Positions 8,599 through 16,460 of a DNA stretch of 64,000 nucleotides are shown here, one piece after another. Under the pieces are notes generated by a model. The model saw nothing but the letters and a program-made list of their open reading frames with translations. It ran no database searches and was not told the origin of the DNA. The position numbers and the translations under genes are program-made. Origin of the DNA: Bacteroidales bacterium UBA6431. GTDB lineage: Bacteria > Bacteroidota > Bacteroidia > Bacteroidales > UBA932. The DNA lies in the NCBI GenBank assembly GCA_002439095.1, contig DJOT01000010.1, positions 1 through 64,000 of the forward strand, read 5' to 3'. Each line of letters opens with the position of its first letter. The first letter of the stretch is position 1.

Positions 8599-9048
8599 TT
8601 ATTCGTTTACGACAGCCTTTCCGCCGGCTGCTTCGATTTTCGCGACAGCAGATTTTGAGAAAGCGTCAGCCTTGACCGTGAGAGCGGTCTTGAGCTCGCC
8701 GTTACCGAGAACCTTGACGAGATCAGCTCTTCCGGCAAATCCGGCAGCCTTGATCTCCTCGACACCGAACTCCTTAAGCCCGGACTGAGCGGCTACAGCC
8801 TCAAGAGCATCGAGGTTCACAGCCTGATACTCAACCCTTGTAGGGTTCTTGAAGCCGAATTTAGGCAGACGCCTCTGGATAGGCATCTGACCGCCTTCAA
8901 ATCCGATCTTGTGTTCATAACCGGCACGTGCCTGAGCACCCTTGGTACCGCGGGTGGAAGTGCCACCCTTGCCAGAGCCCTGACCACGTCCTAATCTTTT
9001 GCTTGTGTGGGTAGACCCAACAGCAGGTTTCAAATTGTTAAGTTTCAT
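8599..9048 (-). CDS. rplO: 50S ribosomal protein L15
   Basis: Late-assembly large-subunit protein, 149 residues. The N-terminal LKPAVGSTHTSKRLGRGQGS and GFEGGQMPIQRRLPKFGFKN are the family signatures. It sits between rpmD (14 bases) and secY (4 bases). Confidence 0.98.
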   Translation of the reverse strand: MKLNNLKPAVGSTHTSKRLGRGQGSGKGGTSTRGTKGAQARAGYEHKIGFEGGQMPIQRRLPKFGFKNPTRVEYQAVNLDALEAVAAQSGLKEFGVEEIKAAGFAGRADLVKVLGNGELKTALTVKADAFSKSAVAKIEAAGGKAVVNE

Positions 9049-9062
9049 CTTCAGGGTCCTCC

Positions 9063-9245
9063 TTAGTCAATCACTTCAACTTTGCAGAGGTGGGCGATCT
9101 TGGCCACCTGACCTGCGGTTACAGGGGTCTTCTCAACCTCCACTGTCTGATGCATGCGGCGGATACCGAGACAGCGAAGGTTATCCTTCTGGCGCTTGGT
9201 CTCTCCGTTGCTGCTTATAATCTTGGTAATCTTGAATCTTGCCAT
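9063..9245 (-). CDS. rpmD: 50S ribosomal protein L30
   Basis: A 60-residue protein beginning MARFKITKIISSNGETKRQK. The longer open frame that starts at 9290 overlaps rpsE and is not family-like, so the ATG at 9245, 13 bases after the rpsE stop, is chosen. RRMHQTVEVEKTPVTAGQ and the C-terminal KIAHLCKVEV match L30. Confidence 0.95.
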   Translation of the reverse strand: MARFKITKIISSNGETKRQKDNLRCLGIRRMHQTVEVEKTPVTAGQVAKIAHLCKVEVID

Positions 9246-9258
9246 AATCGTGTCTCCT

Positions 9259-9777
9259 TTAACCGTTGAAAACCTTGGACATAGGCACACCGCGAAGACC
9301 AGCGACAGTGTATGCGTCCCTCATCTGGGTCAGGGCAGCCACAGTAGCCTTCACAAGATTGTGAGGGTTGGAGGAGCCCTTTGACTTTGCAAGGACGTTC
9401 TGCACGCCGGCTGACTCAAAGACAGCACGCATCGCACCGCCGGCCTTGACACCGGTACCCGGAGCGGCAGGCTTCATGAACACGCGGGAGCCTCCGAACT
9501 TCGCCTCCTGCTCGTGAGGGATGGTGGTGTTGATCACCGGAATCTTGACGAGGTTCTTCTTGGCATCCTCCACGCCCTTTGCGATGGCGGCAGTAACCTC
9601 GTTAGCTTTGCCGAGGCCATAACCAACCACGCCTTTCTCATCTCCCACAACGACAATTGCCGCGAAGCGGAAGTGACGTCCGCCCTTGGTCACCTTGGTA
9701 ACCCTGCGGATGGCGACAAGTCTGTCCTTGAGTTCAAGGTCAGATGTCTTTACTCTTTTAACATTCGTATTTGCCAT
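9259..9777 (-). CDS. rpsE: 30S ribosomal protein S5
   Basis: Decoding-fidelity protein, 172 residues. The double-stranded RNA-binding domain has LVAIRRVTKVTKGGRHFRFA and VVGDEKGVVGYGLGKANEV. The C-terminal domain has PAAPGTGVKAGGAMRAVFE. It follows rplR by 11 bases. Confidence 0.98.
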   Translation of the reverse strand: MANTNVKRVKTSDLELKDRLVAIRRVTKVTKGGRHFRFAAIVVVGDEKGVVGYGLGKANEVTAAIAKGVEDAKKNLVKIPVINTTIPHEQEAKFGGSRVFMKPAAPGTGVKAGGAMRAVFESAGVQNVLAKSKGSSNPHNLVKATVAALTQMRDAYTVAGLRGVPMSKVFNG

Positions 9778-9788
9778 TGTCTATTGTA

Positions 9789-10151
9789 TTAGAATACGAG
9801 GCCGCCTTCACGGGCAGCGTCCGCCAAACTCTTAACTCTTCCGTGGAAAAGGTAACCGCCACGATCAAAGCAGATGGTGGTGATACCCTTGGCGAGAGCG
9901 CGCTCCGCGATGGCCTTTCCGACGATCGCTGCGGCTTCGACACCGGTCTTACCCTTGCACTGAGCGGCAAGCTCCTTGTCGTTGGATGCTGCAGCGCAAA
10001 GGGTTTTGCCCTGCTCGTCATCGACAACCTGTACGTAAATCTGCTTGTTGCTGCGGAATACGACCATACGAGGACGCTCGGCAGTTCCGTTGACATGCTT
10101 ACGTATACGGTAGTGAATCCTTCTTCTTCTTTCAATTCTATTGAGTGCCAT
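9789..10151 (-). CDS. rplR: 50S ribosomal protein L18
   Basis: 5S rRNA-binding protein, 120 residues. RRRRIHYRIRKHVNGTAERP and SNKQIYVQVVDDEQGKTL are typical, as is the ending YLFHGRVKSLADAAREGGL. A long open frame on the opposite strand here is only a shadow. Confidence 0.98.
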   Translation of the reverse strand: MALNRIERRRRIHYRIRKHVNGTAERPRMVVFRSNKQIYVQVVDDEQGKTLCAAASNDKELAAQCKGKTGVEAAAIVGKAIAERALAKGITTICFDRGGYLFHGRVKSLADAAREGGLVF

Positions 10152-10166
10152 AATTCAATCCTCCTT

Positions 10167-10727
10167 TTATTTTGCGGCCGCTGTCTTGCCCGCCTTACGA
10201 CGAAGCTGCTCACCGACGAACTTGATACCTTTACCCTTATAAGGCTCCGGCTTACGGAATGAACGGATCTTGGCAGCCACCTGGCCTACAAGCTGCTTGT
10301 CACAGCTCTTAAGGACCAGCACCGGATTTTCGCCTTTCTTGACATCCGGAACCTCAGCCTTCACCTCGGAAGGAAGCATAAGCTGAATCTCGTGTGAATA
10401 GCCAAGGGAGAAAGTGAGGATCTGACCGTTGAGCGCAACGCGATAACCTACACCCACCAACTCCTGCTTAAGTGTGAACTGCTCGCTTACGCCGACTACC
10501 ATATTGTGCGCAAGAGCACGGTAGAGGCCGTGCATGGAGCGGTGACGGGGCTGGTCTGTCGGACGGGCGAACTTGATCTGATTGTCCTCAATGGTGACGG
10601 TGATGTCCGGATCTATCTTCTGGGACATCTCACCATGAGGTCCTTTAACCTTCAGCACGTTGCCGGAGAGAAGCTCGGCGCTCACCCCGGTCGGAAGGCT
10701 TACAGGCAATTTACCAATTCGTGACAT
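10167..10727 (-). CDS. rplF: 50S ribosomal protein L6
   Basis: Large-subunit protein near the factor-binding site, 186 residues in two similar domains. It starts MSRIGKLPVSLPTGV and has VKGPHGEMSQ, LVGVGYRVALNGQ and the C-terminal PEPYKGKGIKFVGEQLRRKA. Confidence 0.98.
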   Translation of the reverse strand: MSRIGKLPVSLPTGVSAELLSGNVLKVKGPHGEMSQKIDPDITVTIEDNQIKFARPTDQPRHRSMHGLYRALAHNMVVGVSEQFTLKQELVGVGYRVALNGQILTFSLGYSHEIQLMLPSEVKAEVPDVKKGENPVLVLKSCDKQLVGQVAAKIRSFRKPEPYKGKGIKFVGEQLRRKAGKTAAAK

Positions 10728-10749
10728 TTAAATATAAACTTGTTTAAGA

Positions 10750-11145
10750 TTAATATACGTAGCAAATAACCTCTCCGCCGATGCCGAGTTCCTTGGCCTC
10801 TTTGTCGGTGATGACACCCTTGGAGGTGGAAAGCACTGCGATTCCGAGTCCGTTGAGGACGCGTGGCATGCTGTCCACATCGGTATACTGGCGCAGACCT
10901 GGAGTAGACACTCGCTCAATCTTCCTGATAGCGGCGGCCTTGGTCTGAGGGTGATACTTGAGAGCGATCTTTATGGTGTTGTACGGGGTACCCTCCACTA
11001 CCTTGTAACTGAGGATATAGCCCTTCTCACAGAGAATCTGGGTAATGGCTACCTTCATCTTGGAAGAAGGCACTTCCACTATCTTTTTGCCTGCACTATA
11101 TGCATTGCGTATTCTGGTGAGATAATCTGCAATTGGATCAGTCAT
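10750..11145 (-). CDS. rpsH: 30S ribosomal protein S8
   Basis: 16S rRNA central-domain binding protein, 131 residues. It starts MTDPIADYLTRIRNAYSAGK and ends with the conserved GLGIAVLSTSKGVITDKEAK and GGEVICYVY. It stands 21 bases after rpsN. Confidence 0.98.
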   Translation of the reverse strand: MTDPIADYLTRIRNAYSAGKKIVEVPSSKMKVAITQILCEKGYILSYKVVEGTPYNTIKIALKYHPQTKAAAIRKIERVSTPGLRQYTDVDSMPRVLNGLGIAVLSTSKGVITDKEAKELGIGGEVICYVY

Positions 11146-11166
11146 ATCTTTAATATTCTTAAATTT

Positions 11167-11436
11167 CTACCAACTTGCCTTCTTGACACCCGGGATGAGA
11201 CCGTTGCTGGCCATCTCACGGAACTGGATGCGGCTGATGCCGAATGCCCTCATATACCCCTTCGGACGTCCGGTAAGGGAGCAGCGGTTGTGAAGGCGGA
11301 CAGGAGAAGCGTTCTTCGGGAGCTTGTCGAGAGCTGCCCAGTCGCCTGCCTCCTTAAGAGCCTTCCTCTTTTCGGCGTACTTGGCTACGAGCTTGGCGCG
11401 CTTGACCTCGCGGGCTTTCATTGATTCCTTTGCCAT
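11167..11436 (-). CDS. rpsN: 30S ribosomal protein S14
   Basis: An 89-residue S14 of the longer, zinc-independent type: it lacks the paired CxxC motifs of the 61-residue form. It starts MAKESMKAREVKRAKLVAKY and has RLHNRCSLTGRPKGYMRAFG and SRIQFREMASNGLIPG. It is the normal spc-cluster copy between rplE and rpsH. Confidence 0.97.
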   Translation of the reverse strand: MAKESMKAREVKRAKLVAKYAEKRKALKEAGDWAALDKLPKNASPVRLHNRCSLTGRPKGYMRAFGISRIQFREMASNGLIPGVKKASW

Positions 11437-11442
11437 AGTATT

Positions 11443-12039
11443 TTATTTGTTATGTTTCTTGAATGGCAGCCCGAACGCAGCAAGAAGAGCGTGGCACTCC
11501 TCATCGGTCTGAGCCGTTGTTACGAAAGTGATCTCAAGTCCGTGGATGCGCGGATTCTTGTCGATATCAATTTCAGGGAAGATCACCTGCTCCTTGAGAC
11601 CGAGGGTATAGTTGCCTCTGCCGTCCATGTTTTCAGCGATACCGTTGAAGTCGCGGATACGAGGGAGGGCAACCCTGATGAGCTTCTCAAGGAACTCATA
11701 CATCTTCACATTGCGGAGAGTAACCTTGGTGCCGATAGGCATTCCCTTACGGAGCTTGAAGTTGGAGACATCCTTCTTGGATGTGGTGACGAGAGCCTTC
11801 TGGCCGGTAATGAGAGCGAGTTCCTCGGCAGCCTCCTCGACAATCTTCTTGTCTTGGGTACCGGCGCCGATACCTTCGTTGATTGTTATCTTCACCAGGC
11901 GCGGAACCTGCATCACGGTAGAGTATGAGAACTGCTTCATCAGCTTGTCCACAATCTCCTCCTTATATACCTTCTTGAGGGCAGGCACATAACCTGCAGG
12001 CAGGACCTGAGCCTGAACCGTTGCGTTTTTCTTTGCCAT
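11443..12039 (-). CDS. rplE: 50S ribosomal protein L5
   Basis: 5S rRNA-binding protein, 198 residues, slightly longer than the usual 180 because of an N-terminal extension before YVPALKKVYKEE. Family segments include VPRLVKITINEGIGAGTQDK, GQKALVTTSKKDVSNFKLRK and GIAENMDGRGNYTLGLKEQ. Confidence 0.97.
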   Translation of the reverse strand: MAKKNATVQAQVLPAGYVPALKKVYKEEIVDKLMKQFSYSTVMQVPRLVKITINEGIGAGTQDKKIVEEAAEELALITGQKALVTTSKKDVSNFKLRKGMPIGTKVTLRNVKMYEFLEKLIRVALPRIRDFNGIAENMDGRGNYTLGLKEQVIFPEIDIDKNPRIHGLEITFVTTAQTDEECHALLAAFGLPFKKHNK

Positions 12040-12041
12040 AA

Positions 12042-12359
12042 TTATTTGATCTCCTCCCCAGATTTTTTAGCGAAACGGACTTTCTTGTCTCCTTCCATCC
12101 TGTAGCCCACGCGGGTAGGAGTGTTGCTCTTAGGATCGATAAGGTTGAGGTTTGAAATGTGAATGGAAGCTTCCTGCTTGAGAATGCCGCCCTGAGGCTG
12201 CTTGGCATTCGGCTTGGTATGCTTGCTTACCATATTGATACCTTCAACGATGGCGCGGTCCTTTGACGGATCCACTGAGAGGACCTTTCCGGTCTTTCCC
12301 TTGTCGTTACCGGCATTCACATACACGGTGTCGCCTTTCTTAATATGTAACTTCTTCAT
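12042..12359 (-). CDS. rplX: 50S ribosomal protein L24
   Basis: Assembly-initiator protein, 105 residues. A KOW motif is seen in IKKGDTVYVNAGNDKGKTGK, followed by IVEGINMVSKHTKPNAKQPQ. It lies 13 bases after rplN and 2 bases before rplE. Confidence 0.97.
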   Translation of the reverse strand: MKKLHIKKGDTVYVNAGNDKGKTGKVLSVDPSKDRAIVEGINMVSKHTKPNAKQPQGGILKQEASIHISNLNLIDPKSNTPTRVGYRMEGDKKVRFAKKSGEEIK

Positions 12360-12372
12360 AATGCTTGTTCAA

Positions 12373-12738
12373 TTAAAGGACCTCCGGTGCCAGTGAAACG
12401 ATTTTCATGAAGTTGGCACGAAGCTCTCTGGCCACAGGGCCGAAGATACGCGTACCGCGGAGCTCGCCGGCGTTGTTGAGAAGCACGCAGGCATTGTCGT
12501 CAAAACGGATGTAAGATCCGTCCGGACGGCGTACTTCCTTCTTGGTGCGCACAACTACAGCTTTTGAAACCGTACCCTTTTTGGCGTCACCGCCAGGTAT
12601 GGCACTCTTGATTGCAACGACAATCGTGTCACCGACAGTCGCATAACGATGGTGAGTACCGCCAAGCACGCGGATGCAGAGAACTTCCTTCGCCCCGCTG
12701 TTGTCGGCCACCTGTAAACGTGTTTCCTGCTGTATCAT
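12373..12738 (-). CDS. rplN: 50S ribosomal protein L14
   Basis: Interface protein of the 50S subunit, 121 residues. It starts MIQQETRLQVADNSGAKEVL and has RRPDGSYIRFDDNACVLLN and GTRIFGPVARELR, all diagnostic. It follows rpsQ by 3 bases. Confidence 0.98.
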   Translation of the reverse strand: MIQQETRLQVADNSGAKEVLCIRVLGGTHHRYATVGDTIVVAIKSAIPGGDAKKGTVSKAVVVRTKKEVRRPDGSYIRFDDNACVLLNNAGELRGTRIFGPVARELRANFMKIVSLAPEVL

Positions 12739-12741
12739 ATA

Positions 12742-12996
12742 CTATTTTGCTTTTTCTACGATTTCTACTAGTCTCCAGTTCTTGGTCTTGCTGAGAGGAC
12801 GGGTCTCCATAATGCGCACGGTATCACCGACTCCGCACTCGTTCTTGTCGTCCTGGGCAACGAACTTGGTGGTCTTCTTTACGAATTTGCCATAGAGAGG
12901 ATGCTTCTCCTTGATCTTGACGGCAACGATAATGGTCTTGTCCATCTTGTCGCTGACCACCACCCCTATTCTTTCCTTACGAAGATTTCTTTCCAT
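12742..12996 (-). CDS. rpsQ: 30S ribosomal protein S17
   Basis: OB-fold 16S-binding protein, 84 residues. It shows RKERIGVVVSDKMDKTIIVA, HPLYGKFVKKTTKF and GDTVRIMETRPLSKTKNWRL, the classic S17 motifs. Confidence 0.98.
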   Translation of the reverse strand: MERNLRKERIGVVVSDKMDKTIIVAVKIKEKHPLYGKFVKKTTKFVAQDDKNECGVGDTVRIMETRPLSKTKNWRLVEIVEKAK

Positions 12997-13011
12997 AAGA
13001 TTCTTTCTGAT

Positions 13012-13206
13012 TTAGTTCTGTTTTTCTTTTTCAGCAAGGATAGTGATCATGAGAGCTATATCCCTTCTGGTCTTACCGATTTTGGAAGTGTCCTCCAATG
13101 GAGAAATCGCGTGATTAATCTTCATTGTGTCAAGATTGCTCTTCTCAACCTCAATACGGTCGCGCAGGTCTGCTACAGACATTTCGCGTGCTTCTGATGC
13201 TTTCAT
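13012..13206 (-). CDS. rpmC: 50S ribosomal protein L29
   Basis: A 64-residue, two-helix protein next to the exit tunnel. It has the sequence MKASEAREMSVADLRDRIEV and the C-terminal ISPLEDTSKIGKTRRDIALM. It lies between rplP (18 bases) and rpsQ (15 bases). Confidence 0.95.
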   Translation of the reverse strand: MKASEAREMSVADLRDRIEVEKSNLDTMKINHAISPLEDTSKIGKTRRDIALMITILAEKEKQN

Positions 13207-13224
13207 TTCTCTTTCTCCAATAAA

Positions 13225-13644
13225 TTATTCTGTATAATCCCTGCGGACAACGAACTTGGTCGCGATAGGGAGCTTGTTGGCACCCAGACGCATAGCCTCT
13301 TTCGCTACAGCGAGTGGAACGCCCTCGGCCTCAAAGATGATGCGGCCCGGAGTGATAGGCGCCACGAACGCATACGGATCGCCCTTACCTTTACCCATAC
13401 GGGTATCGAGAGGCTTCTTGGTAATCGGCTTGACAGGGAAGACCCTGATCCAGATCTGACCCTCACGGTTCATACAACGCGAAATAGCCTGACGGGCAGC
13501 CTCAATCTGCTGCGCCGTAAGCCAACAATTTTCAAGGGTCTTGATGCCGAATGAGCCGAACGCGAGCTGGTTGCCCCTCTGAGCGTTGCCCTTCATACGG
13601 TTTTTCTGCTCCCTTCTAAATTTTGTTCTCTTAGGTTGTAACAT
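13225..13644 (-). CDS. rplP: 50S ribosomal protein L16
   Basis: Protein of the A-site region, 139 residues. The start chosen is the ATG at 13644 (MLQPKRTKFRREQKNRMKG), the family-typical N-terminus; a 17-residue upstream extension in frame has no family support. GQIWIRVFPVKPITKKPLD and MGKGKGDPYAFVAPITPGRI are diagnostic. It is the first gene of this cluster. Normally rpsC would directly precede it, but here rpsC is 10 kb away and rplP has its own promoter. Confidence 0.97.
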   Translation of the reverse strand: MLQPKRTKFRREQKNRMKGNAQRGNQLAFGSFGIKTLENCWLTAQQIEAARQAISRCMNREGQIWIRVFPVKPITKKPLDTRMGKGKGDPYAFVAPITPGRIIFEAEGVPLAVAKEAMRLGANKLPIATKFVVRRDYTE

Positions 13645-13954
13645 CTCAGTATTACTTTTAAAATTTATTTCACTAAAACCCTCAAAAACAACCACTTACG
13701 CGGAAAGAGGCCGATTTTTGGGACTGCAAAGTTAGTAAAAAATCCCGAAATACCATAGTCTTACGCAAAAAAATCGAAATATTTTCGACACTCAATCCGC
13801 ATGGTCAACTGACGTGATTTCAAAACATTGCAGACATTGAGAAAAAGTTTTTCCGTGCGTTTTCGACACAGACGCGAAGACCGTTCCGGGACAACTTCCG
13901 GAAGGCCGGCATGAAAGGTCGGCAAGTTATTTGCAGCGGACGGCAGGCCTCGCT
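13645..13954. other. Divergent intergenic region, rplP and DUF4294 gene
   Basis: About 320 bases lie between rplP and the plus-strand DUF4294 gene. It contains one outward promoter on each side (listed separately). The middle, roughly 13740-13920, is AT-rich near rplP and shows no gene, tRNA or convincing repeat. Open frames here are out-of-frame shadows of the DUF4294 gene. Confidence 0.6.
13727..13734 (-). promoter_or_regulatory. Promoter -7 element for rplP-rplQ half operon
   Basis: The minus strand reads TAACTTTG, an exact TAnnTTTG match, 82 bases upstream of the rplP ATG. No clear TTG is seen at the -33 spacing. This gives the separated spc-alpha cluster its own start point and a leader of about 75 nt. 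Confidence 0.65.
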
Positions 13955-13962
13955 TATCTTTG
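13930..13962 (+). promoter_or_regulatory. Promoter of DUF4294 gene
   Basis: TTTG at 13930-13933 and TATCTTTG at 13955-13962 are separated by 21 bases, matching -33 and -7 elements. The GTG start codon is 6 bases after the -7 element, so the transcript may begin at or within a base or two of the start codon. Confidence 0.65.
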
Positions 13963-13968
13963 CAGACT

Positions 13969-14661
13969 GTGAAACCGGCTCCGATCATACTGGCAATCTT
14001 CTTTCTTCTGGCAGCAACCGCACCAGGAGGAGCACAGAACGTACGGAAGATAAGCGGCACCCCCATGTACTACAGCGTCACGGAGAGCGGAGACACTGTC
14101 TTCCACGACACTATCGACCCCGTATGGGTGTTTCCTAAAGGCAAGGGAATGAAATCCGGAGACTGGAGACGATACTACCGTCTGGTGCAGAACTTCAACA
14201 AAGTATACCCTTACGCGCTCGTGGGCCGCAAGATGATGGCCCAGGTGGACAGCACGATAGCCGCAGACGTCAGCAAGCGTTCTCAGAGGAACCGGTACAT
14301 CAACGACGTAGAGAAAGAGTTGTTCAGGATATTCGAGAAGGACATAAGGGGCATGACGGTAAATCAGGGCTTGCTGCTTATGAAACTGGTGGACAGGGAG
14401 TGCGGAATGAGCGCCTACAGCATAATCAAGACCTACGAGAGCGGGTTTGCGGCAAATTTCTGGCAACTCGTCGCAAGGCTCTTCTCCCAGGATCTGAAGT
14501 CACGCTATGACCCCAAAGGCAAGGACGCCAAGACGGAAGAACTCTGCCGGATATGGGACTCCGGCGAATGGGATAGTTTCTACTGGTCCATATTCATGAC
14601 TTCTCCACCACGAACCATAATCAAGACGGAGACCCTCTCCAGTGAGGTCAAGAAGCGCTAA
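13969..14661 (+). CDS. DUF4294 family exported protein
   Basis: A 230-residue protein from the GTG at 13969. A TTG at 13960 is in frame but falls inside the promoter -7 element, so it is unlikely. The N-terminus (VKPAPIILAIFFLLAATAPG) is a signal peptide with probable cleavage after GGAQ. The mature part matches the Bacteroidota family DUF4294: Trp/Tyr-rich start with DWRRYYRLVQNFNKVYPYAL, central helical VEKELFRIFEKDIRGMTVNQ and MKLVDRECGMSAYSIIK. The biochemical role is unknown; it is likely periplasmic. The last 4 bases overlap the convergent lpxH. Confidence 0.85.
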   Translation: MKPAPIILAIFFLLAATAPGGAQNVRKISGTPMYYSVTESGDTVFHDTIDPVWVFPKGKGMKSGDWRRYYRLVQNFNKVYPYALVGRKMMAQVDSTIAADVSKRSQRNRYINDVEKELFRIFEKDIRGMTVNQGLLLMKLVDRECGMSAYSIIKTYESGFAANFWQLVARLFSQDLKSRYDPKGKDAKTEELCRIWDSGEWDSFYWSIFMTSPPRTIIKTETLSSEVKKR

Positions 14662-15395
14662 CGTGCACGAAGTTCGAACTTCTCCCCGTCGAAACGCCCG
14701 CAGGGCGCACCGCCGTCCATCCAATCCTTGAGAACGATCAGCCTTGAACCGGTAGGCAAGAGAAGATCAACGGCATCGTGGAAATGACCGAACACGAAAT
14801 AGTCAACCTTACGTTGCTGGGACTCTGAAAGAGCGAAACGATACAGAGGCTCTTCCTCCCCACGGAAATGATAGGGTTTGTGAGTTCTCCTGTTGGAATT
14901 GGACCAGCCCAGTCCGATACGGAAGGCGATCCATGGATGGAGAGCACTGAACAGCCGCTGGAGCACCCTGTTGTGAAACACCTTGAGCATGAAAGCATAG
15001 CCCCTCTTCGCTCCGCCTAGTGCATCCCCGTGCCCAAGGCAGAACACCTTCCCGTCCAGCTGTGTGTAGAACGGCTGGTCAAAACGGTGCATCCCCAAAC
15101 TCTCAAAATACGAATAGCACCAGATGTCATGGTTGCCGGGGCAGAACCACACCTGCACCCCGTCATCCATAAGAGAAATAAGTGCCGCTACGACACGCAC
15201 TCCGCAACGGGGCACGACATCCCTGTATTCGTACCAGAAATCCCAAATGTCGCCAAGCAGGAACACAGCGCGCGTCCTGTCCCTGGGAATCCCCTTGAGG
15301 AAAGAGACGAAACGAGCCTCGCGGTCAGCCGGATCTTTGAGTTCCAGCCCCAAATGCACATCCGAGACAAAATAGTAGTCACCACGCTCCGCCAT
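14658..15395 (-). CDS. lpxH: UDP-2,3-diacylglucosamine hydrolase
   Basis: Makes lipid X in lipid A synthesis at the inner-membrane face. The 245 residues carry the calcineurin-type metallophosphatase motifs in order: DVHLG (about 12-16), LGDIWDFWYEY (about 47-57), CPGNHDIW, LGHGDALGG and FGHFHDAV. It is the last gene of ftsX-DUF3098-uppP-lpxH, 3 bases after uppP, and meets the DUF4294 gene end to end with a 4-base overlap. Confidence 0.9.
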   Translation of the reverse strand: MAERGDYYFVSDVHLGLELKDPADREARFVSFLKGIPRDRTRAVFLLGDIWDFWYEYRDVVPRCGVRVVAALISLMDDGVQVWFCPGNHDIWCYSYFESLGMHRFDQPFYTQLDGKVFCLGHGDALGGAKRGYAFMLKVFHNRVLQRLFSALHPWIAFRIGLGWSNSNRRTHKPYHFRGEEEPLYRFALSESQQRKVDYFVFGHFHDAVDLLLPTGSRLIVLKDWMDGGAPCGRFDGEKFELRAR

Positions 15396-15398
15396 CTG

Positions 15399-16214
15399 CT
15401 AAGCGAAGATGAAAATAAGGGCGGCGACCACCACGCAATAGAGAGAGAACCAGGACAGTCTGGCCTTGCTGACAAGGGCAACCATTACCTTGCAAGCGAA
15501 AAGACCTGAAACGAACGCGGCTGCAAAACCGATCATGAGCTGGCCTAAACCGACGCCGGACGCCATCGCAGCCCCGTCCTTGAGCATATCCACAATGGAC
15601 AGGAACTGCTCCCCGAGTATAGGAATCAGCACCATGAGGAAAGAGAACTGCGCCATGCTCTCCCTTTTCACGCCGCAGACAAGCCCGGTGGCGATGGTGG
15701 TTCCAGAGCGGGAAAGTCCAGGGGCCACAGCACAAGCCTGACCAAGTCCGACCACAAACGCCTGCCACCAGGAGATCCCGTTGCGGCTGGTGTTGTGTAT
15801 CTTCACTTTACGGGTAAACACATCCGAAAAGCACAACAGGGCAGCAGTCACAAGAAGACAAGCACCCACAGTATGCAGGCTGTCTCCGAAAAGCGCCTCC
15901 ACCTTGTCCTTAAAACAGAATCCGACCACAGCCACGGGAACCATGGAGAGGCAAATCTTCAGGAAATAATCGGTCTCATCGTTGTACTTGAACTTGAGAA
16001 CCCCTTTGAGAATACGCCAGATGGCACTCCAGAAGACCACAATTGTGCTCAGCACAGTGGCGAAATGCACTGTGACAGTAAAGTCGAGAAAACCCTCGCC
16101 GTCAACTCCGAGCAGAGACTTGAAGATCATCAGGTGGCCGCTGCTGCTGACAGGCAGAAACTCCGTCAGTCCCTGCACTATGCCCAATAAAAAAGCTTCC
16201 CACCACTCCATCAC
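15399..16214 (-). CDS. uppP: Undecaprenyl-diphosphatase
   Basis: Recycles the undecaprenyl carrier lipid for peptidoglycan and other surface polymers. The 271-residue integral membrane protein of the BacA type has the two catalytic motifs QGLTEFLPVSSSGHL (about 14-28) and PGLSRSGTTIATGL. Several membrane helices are evident. It overlaps the DUF3098 gene by 4 bases. Confidence 0.96.
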   Translation of the reverse strand: MMEWWEAFLLGIVQGLTEFLPVSSSGHLMIFKSLLGVDGEGFLDFTVTVHFATVLSTIVVFWSAIWRILKGVLKFKYNDETDYFLKICLSMVPVAVVGFCFKDKVEALFGDSLHTVGACLLVTAALLCFSDVFTRKVKIHNTSRNGISWWQAFVVGLGQACAVAPGLSRSGTTIATGLVCGVKRESMAQFSFLMVLIPILGEQFLSIVDMLKDGAAMASGVGLGQLMIGFAAAFVSGLFACKVMVALVSKARLSWFSLYCVVVAALIFIFA

Positions 16215-16453
16215 TTGTCCTCCTTGGCTTTTTTGTCACGGAACTCACCGAGAATCGCCACGACAATCACTACAATACCCGCAAGTATAACAAGGGGGGC
16301 CGCCACAAGCCGGCGCGCATCGAACATCGCATAATTGAAGACCTGAGGATCATCGGACCCGCCGCCTATCATCAGGATATAGCCCGCCGCCATCACAATG
16401 GCACCGGCAAGCAGAAGTTTCAGCCCCTTCGGGGTCATAGCCATTTTATCCAT
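16211..16453 (-). CDS. DUF3098 small membrane protein
   Basis: An 80-residue protein starting MDKMAMTPKGLKLLLAGAIV. The in-frame extension further upstream overlaps ftsX and is rejected. Two membrane helices (about 10-30 and 50-70) flank a short loop with GGGSDDPQVFNYAMFDARR, the DUF3098 signature. This small protein between ftsX and uppP is a common arrangement in Bacteroidota. Function is unknown; a link to division or envelope assembly is suggested only by position. Confidence 0.85.
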   Translation of the reverse strand: MDKMAMTPKGLKLLLAGAIVMAAGYILMIGGGSDDPQVFNYAMFDARRLVAAPLVILAGIVVIVVAILGEFRDKKAKEDK

Positions 16454-16460
16454 ATAGTTA

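Noticed and set aside
9758..10213. Long minus-strand frame (151 codons) over rplR
   Set aside because: It is a different frame from rplR (same strand) and has no family-like features; rplR fully explains the region.
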